Positions 24,318 to 35,456 of a stretch of 64,000 nt of DNA are shown piece by piece. Source of the DNA: Athripsodes cinereus (lineage: Eukaryota > Arthropoda > Insecta > Trichoptera > Leptoceridae). The stretch covers positions 22,632,951-22,696,950 of the forward strand of contig OX388311.1 in assembly GCA_947579605.1 (NCBI GenBank), written 5' to 3'. The notes under the pieces are model-generated. The model worked only from the letters and a program-made list of their open reading frames with translations, was not told the origin of the DNA and searched no databases. The position numbers and the translations under genes are program-made. Every line of letters begins with the position of its first letter. Position 1 is the first letter of the stretch.

Positions 24318-24376
24318 GTGAGTGTAACGAATGTACTTACATATTGAAATACGCGGTTCTACACAACGTCAAACTG
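24318..24376 (+). other. Candidate 59-nt exon at a recursive-splice-like site
   Basis: TTGTATCTTTTGTTACAG ends at 24317 and is a strong 3' splice site (polypyrimidine tract plus ACAG). It is followed immediately by GTGAGT, a strong 5' splice site, so the junction matches the CAG|GTRAGT form of a recursive (ratchet) splice site. From 24318 one frame is open to 24376, encoding ECNECTYILKYAVLHNVKL after two leading bases; the other two frames stop. GTATGT, a second good donor, follows. A short exon downstream of a ratchet site is known for recursive splicing in long insect and vertebrate introns. The peptide vaguely recalls the segment before the first Ig domain of some secreted or membrane proteins, but I cannot name a gene. 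No flanking exon is identified. Confidence 0.35.
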
Positions 24377-24684
24377 GTATGTATATTTAATAATATTATT
24401 AAACAAAATTAATAGCCCACATTTAAATACATATCTGTTTTTGATATTATTTTAATTAGATAATTAATTTCTACGTATATATTTTAAATATAACTGTATA
24501 AATAACAATATGAAGATATTCAGAGATGAAATTATAATAAAAAAAAAACTACATGTATTTACGTATAACAACGCGTAGGTGTAAAAATATATTTAAAACT
24601 AAAAATACTTTTATGATAAGTTACGCTTAATTTACAAATATGTTACTACAAACAATGGTTAATTGTAGAAATAACATGGAAAAC

Positions 24685-25160
24685 TGGGCCATGGATCAAA
24701 GCCATGAAATTTGGTCCAACAAGCATAGGGTTGAAACACGCGAAGGAACTGATGACAGGGTAGTCAAGGAAATTCACCACAGAAGTTTTAAAACTTAATA
24801 AAAATCAAATAAGGATTCTAACCAGGCCCTTGACAGGAAACTGTAGACTAAGGAAACACATGACAAAAATTGGACTGTCAGATACCCCAGTCTGCAGATT
24901 TTGTTCAGAGGATAATGAAACACCTATCCACATCCTCTGTAACTGTGACGCACTCGCTCGCAACCGAAGTCATATCCTCGGAGGTCCACTGCTGGATTCT
25001 GAGAAGGTGAGGCTTCTCACACCAAGACAGATAGTGAGCAACATGACGCACCTAGGTCTTGAGAGTGAGATATGACACAGAAGGATGTCAAAATAGATCT
25101 ATTATGGTCGCGGTGACACGAGGGACCTTCCCTTGATCTTTATTGAAAAAAAAACATGGA
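24685..25160 (+). pseudogene. Jockey/I-like LINE C-terminus with CCHC knuckle
   Basis: One frame reads FGPTSIGLKHAKELMTG, an in-frame stop (TAG), KFTTEVLKLNKNQIRILTRP, LTGNCRLRKHMTKIGLSDTP, then VCRFCSEDNETPIHILCNC and ends at 25075. The LTGxCRLxKH...CxxC...ETxxHILCxC pattern is characteristic of the region after the RNase H domain in Jockey/I-type non-LTR elements and of Jockey-type C-termini. A 3' UTR runs to TTTATTGAAAAAAAAA near 25155. RT and RNase H catalytic parts are missing and the frame carries a stop, so it is dead. Confidence 0.75.
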
Positions 25161-25392
25161 AAACCATACTTGATATTTTTCATTTAATATTGAAAAAAAA
25201 ATACCATGAAGTAAAGCTAATTTTTCACCAGCACAACGATTTAGTATTTCAATTCACATTCTGAAAAGGTTATACATTAAATGTCACGTATTTATCAAGT
25301 TCAGATTATCGGCTGACAGTTTTTGGTAAAAGTTCATTAAAATAATATAAATGAAATTAAATAAGTTGTTTAGAAGTTTCACTGCTACTTTA

Positions 25393-25497
25393 TTACATTT
25401 TCGGAGTAGCTTTCAAGAGCTCCCGCTGTCAACTTTGAATTTACCTGACGATGAGAGCGGTAGATGTTGAAAGTATACTCGGAAATGTAATTTAACT
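25393..25497. repeat. Degenerate foldback element
   Basis: TTACATTTTCGGAGTAGCTTTC and GAAAGTATACTCGGAAATGTAA are inverted with several mismatches around a short central region. TTTCAAGAGCTCCCGCTGTCA in the left arm and CTGACGATGAGAGCGG in the right resemble the centre of the perfect foldback at 53.9-54.1 kb, so the two appear related. Confidence 0.6.
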
Positions 25498-25499
25498 CA

Positions 25500-25585
25500 C
25501 AACACCATATAATAATCATGCAAGCCCCATATGCAAGCCGTCCTCTCATTGTCAACAAGTTTCAGGCAAGACATTCATGACCTTA
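25500..25585 (-). repeat. SINE-A fragment
   Basis: AATCATGCAAGCCCCATATG, CAAGCCGTCCTCTCATTGTC and GGCAAGACATTCATGACC match the central part of the element; both ends are missing. Confidence 0.5.
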
Positions 25586-25589
25586 AACT

Positions 25590-26335
25590 TTTTATATCAT
25601 ATATTAACGATTGAAAGACTATAAAAGTATATTATAATTTATTTCAGAGTATAATTTTGTAAGGTTTGTAAGGTTGCTTTTAAATGCAAAAAGTTTGTAA
25701 CGATATTGTAAGATCCAGAAACCCTTAGATAAAAGATACGTTGATTGTATAAATAACTAATATAGATACCTATTGTGTAGTATAATATAACAAGCTAATA
25801 CAATATTATCTTTAAATCGTCCAAAACCCACTATTTTCCATTTAATGTGACGCTGCTGTATGCTAACTATAATATATCATTGTACATATATCCGCGATGT
25901 AAGCCTTTGGGTATTCACCCTCATGAAAAACACATCCTGTAATAATATCGTTGTATTTGGAAGGTATAATTGTATCCAGTAATAGTAAGGATAAAAGGAA
26001 AACCATAATAATCACCTTAATTTCAGCTCCAGGTCTTTTATAACTATAATATTTATTTTCACTTTAGTATGAATTACAATAATTATTTGGTATTGTAACT
26101 TGAATTAATATTTATGGAGATGTAATAAACTTTAACATTTCAGTTATAATAATTAAGTTGGTAAATAATATTATTGTTCGACTTGAAAATATGGCAAGTA
26201 TTTTATTTTCAATTTTATGACATGTTTTGAATGTTCATTTTGTTGCCGTTTTATACTACCAAATATTATCTGGTTCATTGGTAATTTCCCGGCTAATTTA
26301 ACATCAATTAATTGAATTGAATAGATTAAATATAA
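25590..26335. other. AT-rich stretch with no supported gene
   Basis: Nothing supported. Confidence 0.5.
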
Positions 26336-26336
26336 A

Positions 26337-26590
26337 ATGATCTAGAGTTTGTGTGTTCACATTGTGAAAAGACATTTTAAACATATTTGATATCAATAAA
26401 ACACTGTTTTACTTTTCACTATTAATTTATTATTACTCAAGCGCTTTCGTCAAGTTAGCTTGACATTTTCAAGAGAGAGACAAGAGTTCTCTTGGAAATC
26501 TCAAGCTAACTTGACGAAAGCGCTTGAGTAATAATAAATTAATTGTGAAAAGTAAAACAGTGTTTTATTCATATCAAATATGTTTAAATA
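26337..26590. repeat. Foldback element FB1, full copy
   Basis: After a 39-bp leader (ATGATCTAGAGTTTGTGTG...), two arms of about 100 bp (26376-26478 and 26489-26588) are inverted copies of each other with few differences around a loop of about 10 bases. Arm landmarks: AATAAAACACTGTTTTACTT, TCAAGCGCTTTCGTCAAG and TTGACATTTTCAAGAGAG. Next to the loop TCAAGCTAACTTGA forms a small hairpin followed by CGAAAGCG. The same leader and outer arm recur at 53.04 and 53.71 kb, which makes it a dispersed family. No reading frame is present, so it is non-autonomous. Confidence 0.9.
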
Positions 26591-26858
26591 TTAAAGTTTA
26601 TTTTTACTGCAGGAAACTCATTAACATGAAAATGGTAATATAAATCGTTTAAATAAAATAAAGACGTTCAAAATAAATAAAATCGAAATTGAATTTCGAC
26701 ATAACAAATATTATCGTTAATTAAACTTTCAAGGCGTATAAATTCAATAAAACTTTATAATGATAAGTTATTCCTAATGATATCTCGTTGATTTTTACAA
26801 TTGATATTTTATATATATTCATACATAAAAATCTTCACTTTGTATTAGTTAGATTTGG

Positions 26859-26909
26859 CATCCTAAATCACTCGCAAACGAGTGGATGGCCTTGAGAAGA
26901 ATAGAATAG
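26859..26909 (+). repeat. Short interspersed repeat B, copy 2
   Basis: CTAAATCACTCGCAAACGAG, TGGATGGCC, then TTGAGAAGAATAGAATAG. It shares the palindromic core and the AATAGAA trailer with the copies at 2.9 and 55.0 kb. Confidence 0.55.
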
Positions 26910-26929
26910 ATTTGGCATTCATTGCGATT

Positions 26930-27060
26930 AGGTACTTCCTCTAATTACCCCTGTCCGTTGCTGTTTTCAAGACCTCTAGGCACTCAAAATCTTTTGCTGA
27001 AATTTTTTAAAGGAGAACATTTTAATTTCAATTCAATTCAATTTATTCAATAAATATAGC
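26930..27060. repeat. Dispersed repeat D, copy 1, plus AT-rich tail
   Basis: ACCCCTGTCCGTTGCTGTTT, TCAAGACCTCTAGGCACTC and TTTGCTGAAATTTTTTA align with 40465-40535 (ACCCCTGTTAGCCGTTGCTT, TCAAGACTTCTAGGCCCTC). A TCAATTCAATTTATTCAATA tail follows here and resembles the 3' end of a minus-strand LINE. Family unknown. Confidence 0.45.
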
Positions 27061-27279
27061 GAAACATCATTTAAATAAAAATTTGCGGATATTTAATACC
27101 TCAACGCTTTGTGATAAAATAAACCGCTTTTAATAAACGAAAATTTTTCATTGGTTCATACACTCTGTTGGTGTGTGTTAGAAAAAGTTGTCTCCGGTTG
27201 TTTTATACAACCATCCTTAATTACTCACAATACGGGGCAGTTGATTCACTTACATCTTTTAAAAACCACGATAAGTTAA

Positions 27280-27390
27280 TTTCTTGGTCTTCCACTCATT
27301 TCCGTAAGTTAACGAGTGTTCTGTAAAAAACAGGTGTTCGAAAAACTCAAGACATTTTACATCTTTAATTTAGTGATAGATTTAGGTGTT
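27280..27390 (+). repeat. SINE-A fragment (5' part)
   Basis: TTCTTGGTCTTCCACTCATT, TCCGTAAGTTAACGAGTGTT, CTGTAAAAAACAGGTGTTCG and AAGACATTTTACATCTTTAA follow the 5' half of the element in order; the 3' tail is absent. Confidence 0.7.
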
Positions 27391-27394
27391 TTAG

Positions 27395-28590
27395 TTTCTT
27401 CTAGGAGATAAAAAATAAAGAGGTCTAAATAGCGATATCGTTCATCAATTTATTCTCTTGTTGAATTCCGTCCCACCGTTTGTGAAGCAATACATTACGC
27501 TTTGTTTTATTACATCATTAGTCCAAGGCGTTTTGGTAAATACATATTTTCTCATACTGTAGAAACAGGCAACGAAAAAAACAAAATAAATGTGTATTTT
27601 TTTACGACTATTGTATATTTATGGTAACGCCAACTGAATGAGAACTATTGTTTTTTTTCCGAGCAGATGCAAAGAACAGAATATTTTCTGTTGGATGTGA
27701 GAAATACAAATTCACAGTTACCTTTTGAATTATGTAAAACAGTGTTTAAAATTCTGTACAAACTTGTAACTGTTAAATTTATATTTATCAAGTTGTCTGA
27801 TACGAGTATTCTATATATTTTATATATCCTTCTATTTGAATAAGTAAAGAAAACATGGATTGACATTAAAAGATTATTTTATGATTCTATTTATGAATTT
27901 GCATATTGATTTACTCATGAATATCAGAAAAGAGTCTAAATCAACTTTTTACATATTATTATTTAAAATAGAGTATGAAGATATAAGCCTTTGTTGTATT
28001 TTAGGGTATAGGAATTTGGACATTAAGAATGTCTATCCAAATTCCAGCACTCTCTCAACTAATAGATATAAAAACACCCCAAATATGGACATCCAGACCG
28101 TGTTTCTATCTTCGACCCTTTCGTATGAAAGAAAATAGCTCGTTTGGTGAACATTTCATTCACTTCTCTCAAAAATACGTCATCAAAAATATTTATGGAA
28201 GTATTTACTTCCATAATCTTACAGATTGCTAGATAGACAGATAATGAAATAATCCTTCATCCAAGTATAATACGTTATAGTAATAATGTATTATCTGTGT
28301 ATTGACAGCGCGCTCTGTATGAGAAAGTTTCTTGTTAATATCCGCTACTCAAGGATTCATTGTATCTAGTTTACTATTGCCGCAACTAAATTGTTCCCAC
28401 AATGGAGAGATATTACTTGGAAAAGGTGCTTTTGTTGTTAGACTAAAACATGTGAATGGAGATAAATAATTCCTCCCATAGATTTGCTCGGTAAAAGAGT
28501 AGCAGTTTTTCTCTTCAAATTTATTTCATTACGGATTAAGCTGAGGATACTAATAAAAAATACGACATAAAATTTGAAACTTTTAAATGA
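27395..28590. other. AT-rich stretch with no supported gene
   Basis: A few frames of 60-90 codons show no motif. Nothing is supported. Confidence 0.5.
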
Positions 28591-28599
28591 TTAATAATA

Positions 28600-28825
28600 A
28601 TGAACTTGTGTAAAGTAGTATTAATATTGATGTGGAAAATTGAGGGGCAGCGTGGTCCTAGTAAAAGGCAAACAACGCTTTGTCTGCACAACATAAGAGA
28701 TTGGACCGGGATAAGATGTCTGGGGGAACTATTCCAGGTCGCGGAAGATAGAGAAGCTTTCGCCAGAGTGATTGCCAAAATCAAGGGGACAAAACGCGGC
28801 AAAAGAAGAAAAAAATAGTAGAGAA
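28600..28825 (+). pseudogene. LINE-F (RTE-like) C-terminal tail
   Basis: A 72-codon frame contains GQRGPSKRQTTLCLHNIRDW, TGIRCLGELFQVAEDREAFA and RVIAKIKGTKRGKR. The pattern GxRGxxxxxxxxxIRDWTGI...LFxxAEDRExFAxxVA is the recognisable C-terminus of a common animal endonuclease/reverse transcriptase LINE. About 65 codons of tail are present, ending at the stop at 28818 in an A-rich context. It is distinct in sequence from LINE-A to LINE-E. Confidence 0.75.
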
Positions 28826-29750
28826 ATTTATGACTACATTTTTCAACGTTACTTGGAACAGAATAGATATCTCGAATAAATTTCGAATATCCTTTGATAC
28901 TCACATAAGACATTCAAAATCTTCAATGCTGAACTGATATCGCTGTGACAAGGTTCTTTGTCCAGTTTGTATGGTATATCTTACTTTTAATATCCAGGGA
29001 CGGAGATCTTAAACGGAACCATTGCACAAAATTATGTGTTCTGTTGTTATGATTCCATGTTTTTTTTTTCTTTGAATACTAATTTTGTGCACATAAGATT
29101 ATTATTATCTATTCATTTATAATTCTACTAGCTTCTCCACTTTCGGGCTATGCCGTGTTGGTATAGATATAAATAGGCGGTGATTTTTTATACTTATAAC
29201 AAAAAATTAAATAAAATTCAAATAACGGCGAAAAATAAAATATCATGATTGTATTGTGTGGAAATTTAAAATACTGTATAACGTGCTGAAACTGAGAAGA
29301 GCAATTTCTTTTTTTGCCTGAAATAGGATTAAAGTGGGATTTTGAATGACCCACGGAAAATGTTCGAGTGCTTTTATACCTGAATTCAAAAAGATCTCCC
29401 TATTAAGGTTTCATGTTTAAATATTCTAAAATTTTATATTTAATGATAGGTAGTATCTGAAATTTCTTACGCTGATAATTTAATTTCTCCATACAGTTAT
29501 TTTGAAATTTCATCCTAGGTTTATAAAAACAATAAATTTCGTAGGAATCAATCTTAAAAATACTTATTTTAGTCCATTCATTGACATGTCTTTTTAAGAG
29601 ACATTTTCTTTATTGCTATTCTTTTTTATTGTACAAGGTGACATAGTCTTAGTTTTTTTAACAAACTTTGTTTGAAATTAAACTAAATATATTTCGACTT
29701 ACTATTTTAAGTGGTATATGAATGTATAACTCGGAGTATATTTGTTGGTA
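28826..29750. other. AT-rich stretch with no supported gene
   Basis: Nothing supported. Confidence 0.5.
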
Positions 29751-29754
29751 AATA

Positions 29755-30330
29755 AATGGTACGTACTTCAGATAGTACGTTATTTATTAGATAATTTTAT
29801 TAGGAAGGTACATTGAATATTTTAACACGTGACAGTGTTTAGATGATAGGAAGTAGATATTAGTACATCGGGTGAAGAAAAGTACCAAATTGAATTTTAA
29901 ACAAAGAAAGTTTGTTGAACTATTAATTGCTTTTAGGTAAGAGGTTAAATTTTGTTTATATTGATATGTTATGTAGGTATTAATATGTTATGTGAAATTA
30001 TTTTCAAGGGAATGACTGATACACGTGTGTTTGTTTACATGAAGAGTAGATAGTTTGTCTTCGAATGAAAAAGTATCTACTTTAATTGTAACAAAGGAAA
30101 TATAGTTTATAAAAGGGATCGAGGAACTAAATTCGAGGCAGTTTTGTCTAGAAATTAAGAGAGAGAGGTGAATTCTTAGAGACAGTTTTGCTTGTAATCA
30201 GAGGAGAGAGGTTAAATTTTAAAAGCAGTGTTGTATTCTATTTGATTTTCGTTTGTGTACCTTCCTTTCTCCGAGTAATAAATATAATATTCTTTTAGTG
30301 ATTATCTCCACAATGGAAATAATGAGAATT
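29755..30330 (+). repeat. Possible solo LTR or promoter-like segment
   Basis: TTTATAAAAGGGATCGAGG (30107-30125) looks like a TATA box with a start region. It is followed by about two and a half iterations of a 45-bp unit (GGCAGTTTTGTCTAGAAATT / GACAGTTTTGCTTGTAATCA / AGCAGTGTTGTATTC), then GAGTAATAAATATAAT, a poly(A)-signal-like stretch. AATGG occurs at both proposed edges (29755-29759 and 30313-30317), but canonical TG...CA LTR ends were not found. The LTR reading is therefore tentative. A TTGCTTTTAG|GTAAGAG ratchet-like junction lies at 29936/29937. Confidence 0.25.
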
Positions 30331-30334
30331 TCAT

Positions 30335-31420
30335 CCTAGATTTTATTATAATTTTACATTAAATTCAGTGTTTCGAAGCAGCGAATTTTGCAGAAATTCA
30401 CCTTACTCGAAGCTAAGAAATTTTATATATTATTATTTATTTAAATTTTGTAATAGATATTTTTATCGTTACGACTTTGCCTTTCTTCTTGGAGTATCAA
30501 AACTCTTGTTTGATAAGTCTCAAATAAGTGAAATTTCTGTAGACAAAGGATTGATGAATTTTATATAATGTTTTGATGAATATGTTTATGAGACTGTCTT
30601 TGTTAATTATTTTATTTTCCCAAATTAATAAAATCTGAATAACTAATATTATTTGTAAATTTAATTTATAGAAACTATTTGATAATAAGAACAGGGACGG
30701 ACTCAGAAACATTATACTAATTATTATTTTCTGATATTTTTGAATACTAACAGGAGCATGAATTTTAAACTCATATCTATTTTTATGTAAATATTTTTTA
30801 TTTTATTATAAATTAATATCCTAAATTTCCCACCCACAAGCCTCAGTTTTGGACATTGGGGTTCCTTGCGTGAAAGAATTAAGCTCAAGGCTAAATCAGA
30901 CCTGGTTGCTACTTAAATTGAGCCCCGCAGAAAATATTATATTATTATATTTTATTTTGCATGAAAATATATATGTATTATATTTTTCTTAATTTATTAT
31001 ATGGTATACTAATGAGGCTGACAGTAGTGTATGGAAGGCTGTGTTCAGATCGAATTTGGCGAGGCAGGTGCCATTTTCACTAACAAACCAATTTTTATTG
31101 TTATATTAACCAAAAATAGTCAGTGATTGAATTTTGTCAAACTTTGGTTCAGTAAAATATTTCATCTCGATGCGCCCCTGGCGCTGTGTACAGATATTAT
31201 TTATGTATGAAACCGCATGCCTTTTATAAATAAAACTGCATTCAAAACTAATCTGTAATATAATTACAGAAATAAACTTTCGATAACGTTGAATCATAAG
31301 TTTGATAAAATATTATTTCATTGACTATTTCTAACAAATAACATGGATTTCTGTGGTACATAAAAAAATTTGATATTTATTCTTGATTGTTATTGTGTGT
31401 TGTTTTCTTTGTGTATTTTC
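30335..31420. other. AT-rich stretch with no supported gene
   Basis: A GC-richer patch at 30825-30935 (CCCACCCACAAGCCTCAG and nearby) matches nothing I recognise. Confidence 0.45.
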
Positions 31421-31422
31421 AG

Positions 31423-31429
31423 CAATAAG
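31423..31429 (+). other. Candidate 7-nt microexon-like site
   Basis: TTGTTTTCTTTGTGTATTTTCAG (a strong acceptor) is followed by CAATAAG and then the donor GTAAGG. The same 7 bases between an acceptor and a GTAA donor occur at 42340-42346. It may be chance in AT-rich DNA. Confidence 0.15.
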
Positions 31430-31434
31430 GTAAG

Positions 31435-33245
31435 GCTTTTATACTCGCTAACGTCTAGTATAAAAGGAAATAATTTATTAATCACTAACCTTTATGTACA
31501 ACAGAAAATTAAATTTTTGATTGTTATAAAATTATGTTTTTTTTTGTGTGTTCTGAATAGGAATTATTGTTTGTTTTTTACTGATAAAATTTTCTTTTAT
31601 AAATCGTACACACAACGTAGAAAGGGTCCTTTACGTAAATTTTTCTTTTCTCTAGATGTATCATGAGCCAATATCTTTGAAGAAACGGAAAATTTTGAAT
31701 TTAGCGACCGACACTTTTGACGGGTCTTACGTTAAACGTCTAAGACAACTTAAATTAGGTGTGAACTGAGATGGGTTAACTGGCGAGTATATATTATTAT
31801 GTACGTATGACATCTTTATATACGACGAATATTATTACTCTTGGATTTTACAAGTAGGTAGGTGATATGAAAGTATTTTGTATTATAAAATTTTAATCGG
31901 AATATTATAAAGACGTAATTGCGAAAAGAAATTTATAAATTTGCGTAGATTGGATAAACTCGATTCTTTTAGTTTAATTACTTCCAACTCAGAGGATAAA
32001 TACGTATTTATTCTCTCGTCGAAATAAATAAATATATTTTATTTATTTCCTGTCAATGTGGTCTCAACGAAGCTTTTCTTCCTTCCTCTTGAGGGAGGGG
32101 ACCACGACAAAGGAAAAAAATATATCTTAAAATGGTTTACAAACAATAAATAGAAAAATTTTCAACAAAAATTGTAGTTGAAAAATACTCCTTCGACAAA
32201 ATCTCAATTTAAAAACCATATTTACACAGAATTGTGCAAAATGCAATAGGATAAAATAAATGGTTGACTTATGTATCCATGAACAGTGTTCAACAGTCTT
32301 ATCATTCCTCCCATGAATTTCAAGAGTTTGTATGAAATTATTTTAAATAAAACAACGTAATATTTTTCTGTTTTTTGCACATTCTGTCTTTCACGAAATG
32401 CAAATAAGTAAACTTGGTATTAATTAAAATAATAACATAAGTCAACAGTAAATACATAGATTGATTCATTAATGCAGCAGTGAGTTTCCATATTGTAATC
32501 ATGTAAACCTAATATTATAAATTATAGTATGCATAATATCGAGTGAGCGGTAGACTGACCTCGGGTCATCAGGGATGAATTTGAACGCAATCAAGCGAGA
32601 GCACCGGGAATATTTACAGTTCCAATTACCTTCCCATTGTAAGCAAGCGTCTGTATACCAACTATAATCACTCCGCAGACTGTTATTATAGAGAACTATG
32701 CATATTAACTACAATACTTGAAAGTAGATATGAGTTTTTCCACACGATCACATTTATCACGTGAAAAAATAAACATCCTTTTCTCCATCGGTACCTCACT
32801 TCTGGGAATCGTTACCTTAATGCCTCAGTTTATCCATCATCTGTATCCGTAATGTACCATCTAACAAATGCAGAGCCTCGGGTAGTAAGCTCTGTATGTC
32901 CTCCATTGCAAAAGGTAATTCTAGTAGAAATATTTCACTAGAAGAGTAGTAGCCAATTGATAACTACTGTGTATAATGAAGATAGAGATAACCCTTTCTG
33001 TGGCATAAAATGTAAGAAATTAAGGAAAGATGGTATCTCAAACTCTAAATTATATATTTTAAAGCTGTTACATATAACAGTTCGAAAAGAACGGTCTTTG
33101 ATTACAAATCAAATATCTTATGATTCGAATTCCTTTGCTGGCACAAACATTTTTTATGACATGAACGTGTGTGATAGTGTGCGAGTTTTCGAATTTATCG
33201 TTTCCTTCGTAGTAAATAAAAACTGATAGAAGCTCCACGAGTTTT
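31435..33245. other. Mostly AT-rich; no supported gene
   Basis: 32540-32900 is less AT-rich (CGAGTGAGCGGTAGACTGAC, CTCGGGTCATCAGGGATG and later GCAGAGCCTCGGGTAGTAAG), but no long frame or splice pair is convincing. Confidence 0.45.
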
Positions 33246-33254
33246 AAAAGATTC

Positions 33255-33434
33255 GAGTATGGCCGCGTCCACAAAGCTGGATGGACACGCCAATCAATCA
33301 AAAATTTTCTATCAGTTGTTGACGATTCGGAGCATTCTCCAAAGATATATCCGAATGAATGCCTTGTTTACCTGTCCTTATACGATTGATTGACGTTTTC
33401 ATCCAGCTGTGTGGACGCCGCTAATGAGATACTC
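33255..33434. mobile_element. MITE with GC-rich terminal inverted repeats
   Basis: GGCCGCGTCCACAAAGCTGG at 33261 is inverted as CCAGCTGTGTGGACGCCGC ending at 33421. Further inside, CGCCAATCAATC pairs with GATTGATTGACG, giving imperfect TIRs of about 40 bp around an interior of about 80 bp. GAGTAT/ATACTC lies just outside. No clear target-site duplication and no transposase, so it is a non-autonomous DNA transposon of undetermined superfamily. Confidence 0.7.
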
Positions 33435-33439
33435 AAACC

Positions 33440-34360
33440 TGAATTTGGATAAAAAAAAACTGGCATAATGAAGATAGATTTGTTTTTGATCGTATTCAAA
33501 GGAAAGTATCTGGTACATCAGTTTTTTCAAGAGCTATAAAACGCTTGCTATTGTTTTTAACTGTTACTAATACCAGACGTTCCTCCCTAGATTCGTATTG
33601 CGATCAAACAATGTACGGTACAAGTACCTACTTGGACTATAAATATGAACACCAAGAGCTAATGTTTACCCATTTCATTTGCCTTTATTACGGACTCGTA
33701 ACTATGATGGATAGTCGCCGGTGGCACTAACTATGCTGTCATGTTGTTGTTACTATAAGTGTGTATCTATAAAAATATAATATCCAAATGACACTATCAG
33801 TACTGTATTATATCCGTGGCTATATTTGTTAGTGCTTTATGAAATTTAATATTCTACAAAAAAATGTAAACTAAATACATAAAAATATGTTTTAACCTAC
33901 CATTTATTATAGTCTCTGCATATTTAACAAATTTGATTCTAGAAAGAAAAAAATCTTGAACCTGCGGCATTTACTCGTATGTGTTTACATGTTCTTTGAG
34001 ATTTTGTGTTATTTCATAATAAATTACATTTGAATTCGTTTCAAATGATTGATGTGATTGTTTCTTTATTCTAAATAATATGTCTGCAAACAATTTTAAG
34101 GTAATTTAGCCATTAGTAATATTATATTCAGTTATATTATATATTATAACTATTTCTTAATAGCTTAGTGCTAATCGCCTACTTTTTCCAATTATTTCAC
34201 AAAAAAAATCATTATCTATATTAAATTATTTTGGCACAATTATCGAATTGTAAAATCGCATAGTAAATAAGACTGGATCTTACTTTCATCAAAAGTAAAT
34301 TAACATGGAACTGGCTGGCGCAGGCAACGTAATCTCTTGTGATACAAATATTCCAAATCC
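33440..34360. other. AT-rich stretch with no supported gene
   Basis: Nothing supported. Confidence 0.5.
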
Positions 34361-34361
34361 T

Positions 34362-34398
34362 ACAATTAGGGCAGCCAGCAGACCAACTGCATATCGTC
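34362..34398 (-). repeat. Very short SINE-A-like fragment
   Basis: AGGGCAGCCAGCAGACCAAC followed by TGCATAT matches the GGTAGCCAGCAGACTAGCTGCATG block only. It may be coincidental. Confidence 0.25.
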
Positions 34399-34669
34399 GT
34401 TGCATATTCAAAATGAGATATGTGCGAACATTTCTATTTAGGCATTCTCTATTAAAACTGTTCATAAGAACATTAAAATTGTTGTTGGGACTTTTTATTG
34501 GCACGTCATATTATTCTTAAACTATTAAATTGTAATAGTATTCTCATACTAAGAATCACTTTATAAAATGGTTTAAATGTCATTATAAGCAGTTTATTCT
34601 TGAAATGTCAAAACACTTATAAATTAAATACCCCATTTTGAATACGCAACGATGATATAATAAAAATGC

Positions 34670-34760
34670 AAACTGTCCTGTCCATACTAATAAAAAAAAT
34701 GAAGCCGCTCAGTACAGGTGGGTGGTAAACTACTCCGCCGAGATGTAAAATGTATTTTGT
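34670..34760 (-). repeat. SINE-A fragment
   Basis: CAAACTGTCCTGTCCATACT, ACAGGTGGGTGGTAAACTAC and GAGATGTAAAATGTATTT follow the central part of the element, with the 5' and 3' ends missing. Confidence 0.5.
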
Positions 34761-35080
34761 GATACAAAATGATATTATTATGATTAACTGTACGGTGGTT
34801 GAATAAAGCTTGGACTAAGTAAACAAGTCTAAATAGGATGAGTAAGAAATAAGGCAACTATTAAACGGTGCTCGGCAGGTAATGTTGCTAAAATCTCATC
34901 AAAAAAATAAAATAGTCAGAAAGTACCTATGTACCTACATGTAATATGACGACCATAAAAGTAAAATGAGGGATATAGCAAGACAATAAAGGTAGGAGAT
35001 AGAGAAATAAGATGATGTACGAAGGACTGAAGAAATACCACAGGAATAAGAAATTGTTGATTATGATAATTGTACTAAAT

Positions 35081-35160
35081 CAGGGGTTACCAACTTTTTG
35101 TCGCGTAGGCGCGATTTAGGATATAGAAAAGTAATGTCCGTTGCAATTTTGATTAGAAAA
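35081..35160. mobile_element. hAT-like terminal sequence
   Basis: CAGGGGTTACCAACTTTTTG strongly resembles the CAGNGGTTCCCAAACTTTTT ends of non-autonomous hAT elements. The opposite end is not found; a LINE-A fragment begins about 50 bp downstream. Confidence 0.3.
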
Positions 35161-35210
35161 ATAATAAAATACTACTAATGTGACCAATATTTTCATAATG
35201 AAAATATAGT

Positions 35211-35375
35211 CTCAAGGACGGTCGCGTGTTAAGTAAGAGGAATCGGCGTGCATGTATGAGAAACTGGATGAATGTAGAGGAAACGAAAGAAGTATGTAAG
35301 GATAGAGCGACATGGCGTTCCGTTCTCTCTGCCTACCCCACTTGGGATACGGCGTGAGGGTATAGTAGTATAGAA
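35211..35375 (+). pseudogene. LINE-A C-terminus with intact stop and 3' tail
   Basis: A 49-codon open stretch (35211-35357) encodes LKDGRVLSKRNRRACMRNWM, NVEETKEVCKDRATWRSVLS and AYPTWDTA and ends at TGA. The 3' UTR is only GGGTATAGTAGTATAG. The same protein end is found at 46.2 kb and 58.0 kb, and in related form in LINE-B (...SILSAYPAREAA). The last 45 or so bases, CTGCCTACCCCACTTGGGAT onward, nearly match the 3' end of SINE-A. 5' truncated to about 165 bp. Confidence 0.85.
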
Positions 35376-35442
35376 AAGATAGACCATCTTTTAGATTTTG
35401 AATTTCAAAATTTGATGATTTTTCTTACCCTCAATTCCTTCC

Positions 35443-35456
35443 AACCCCCCCCCCCC
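35443..35456. repeat. Poly(C) run
   Basis: A run of 13 C residues in AT-rich DNA, a likely site of sequencing or replication slippage. Confidence 0.8.

Noticed and set aside
28536..28913. 125-codon minus-strand frame
   Set aside because: It is the antisense shadow of the LINE-F tail on the + strand, which has a recognised motif.
31370..31666. 98-codon frame around the CAATAAG site
   Set aside because: No domain motif, strongly AT-biased codons, and it overlaps the splice-like signals without using them.
34289..34520. Two overlapping 71-codon frames on opposite strands
   Set aside because: Neither shows a known motif, and a SINE-A-like block lies inside.
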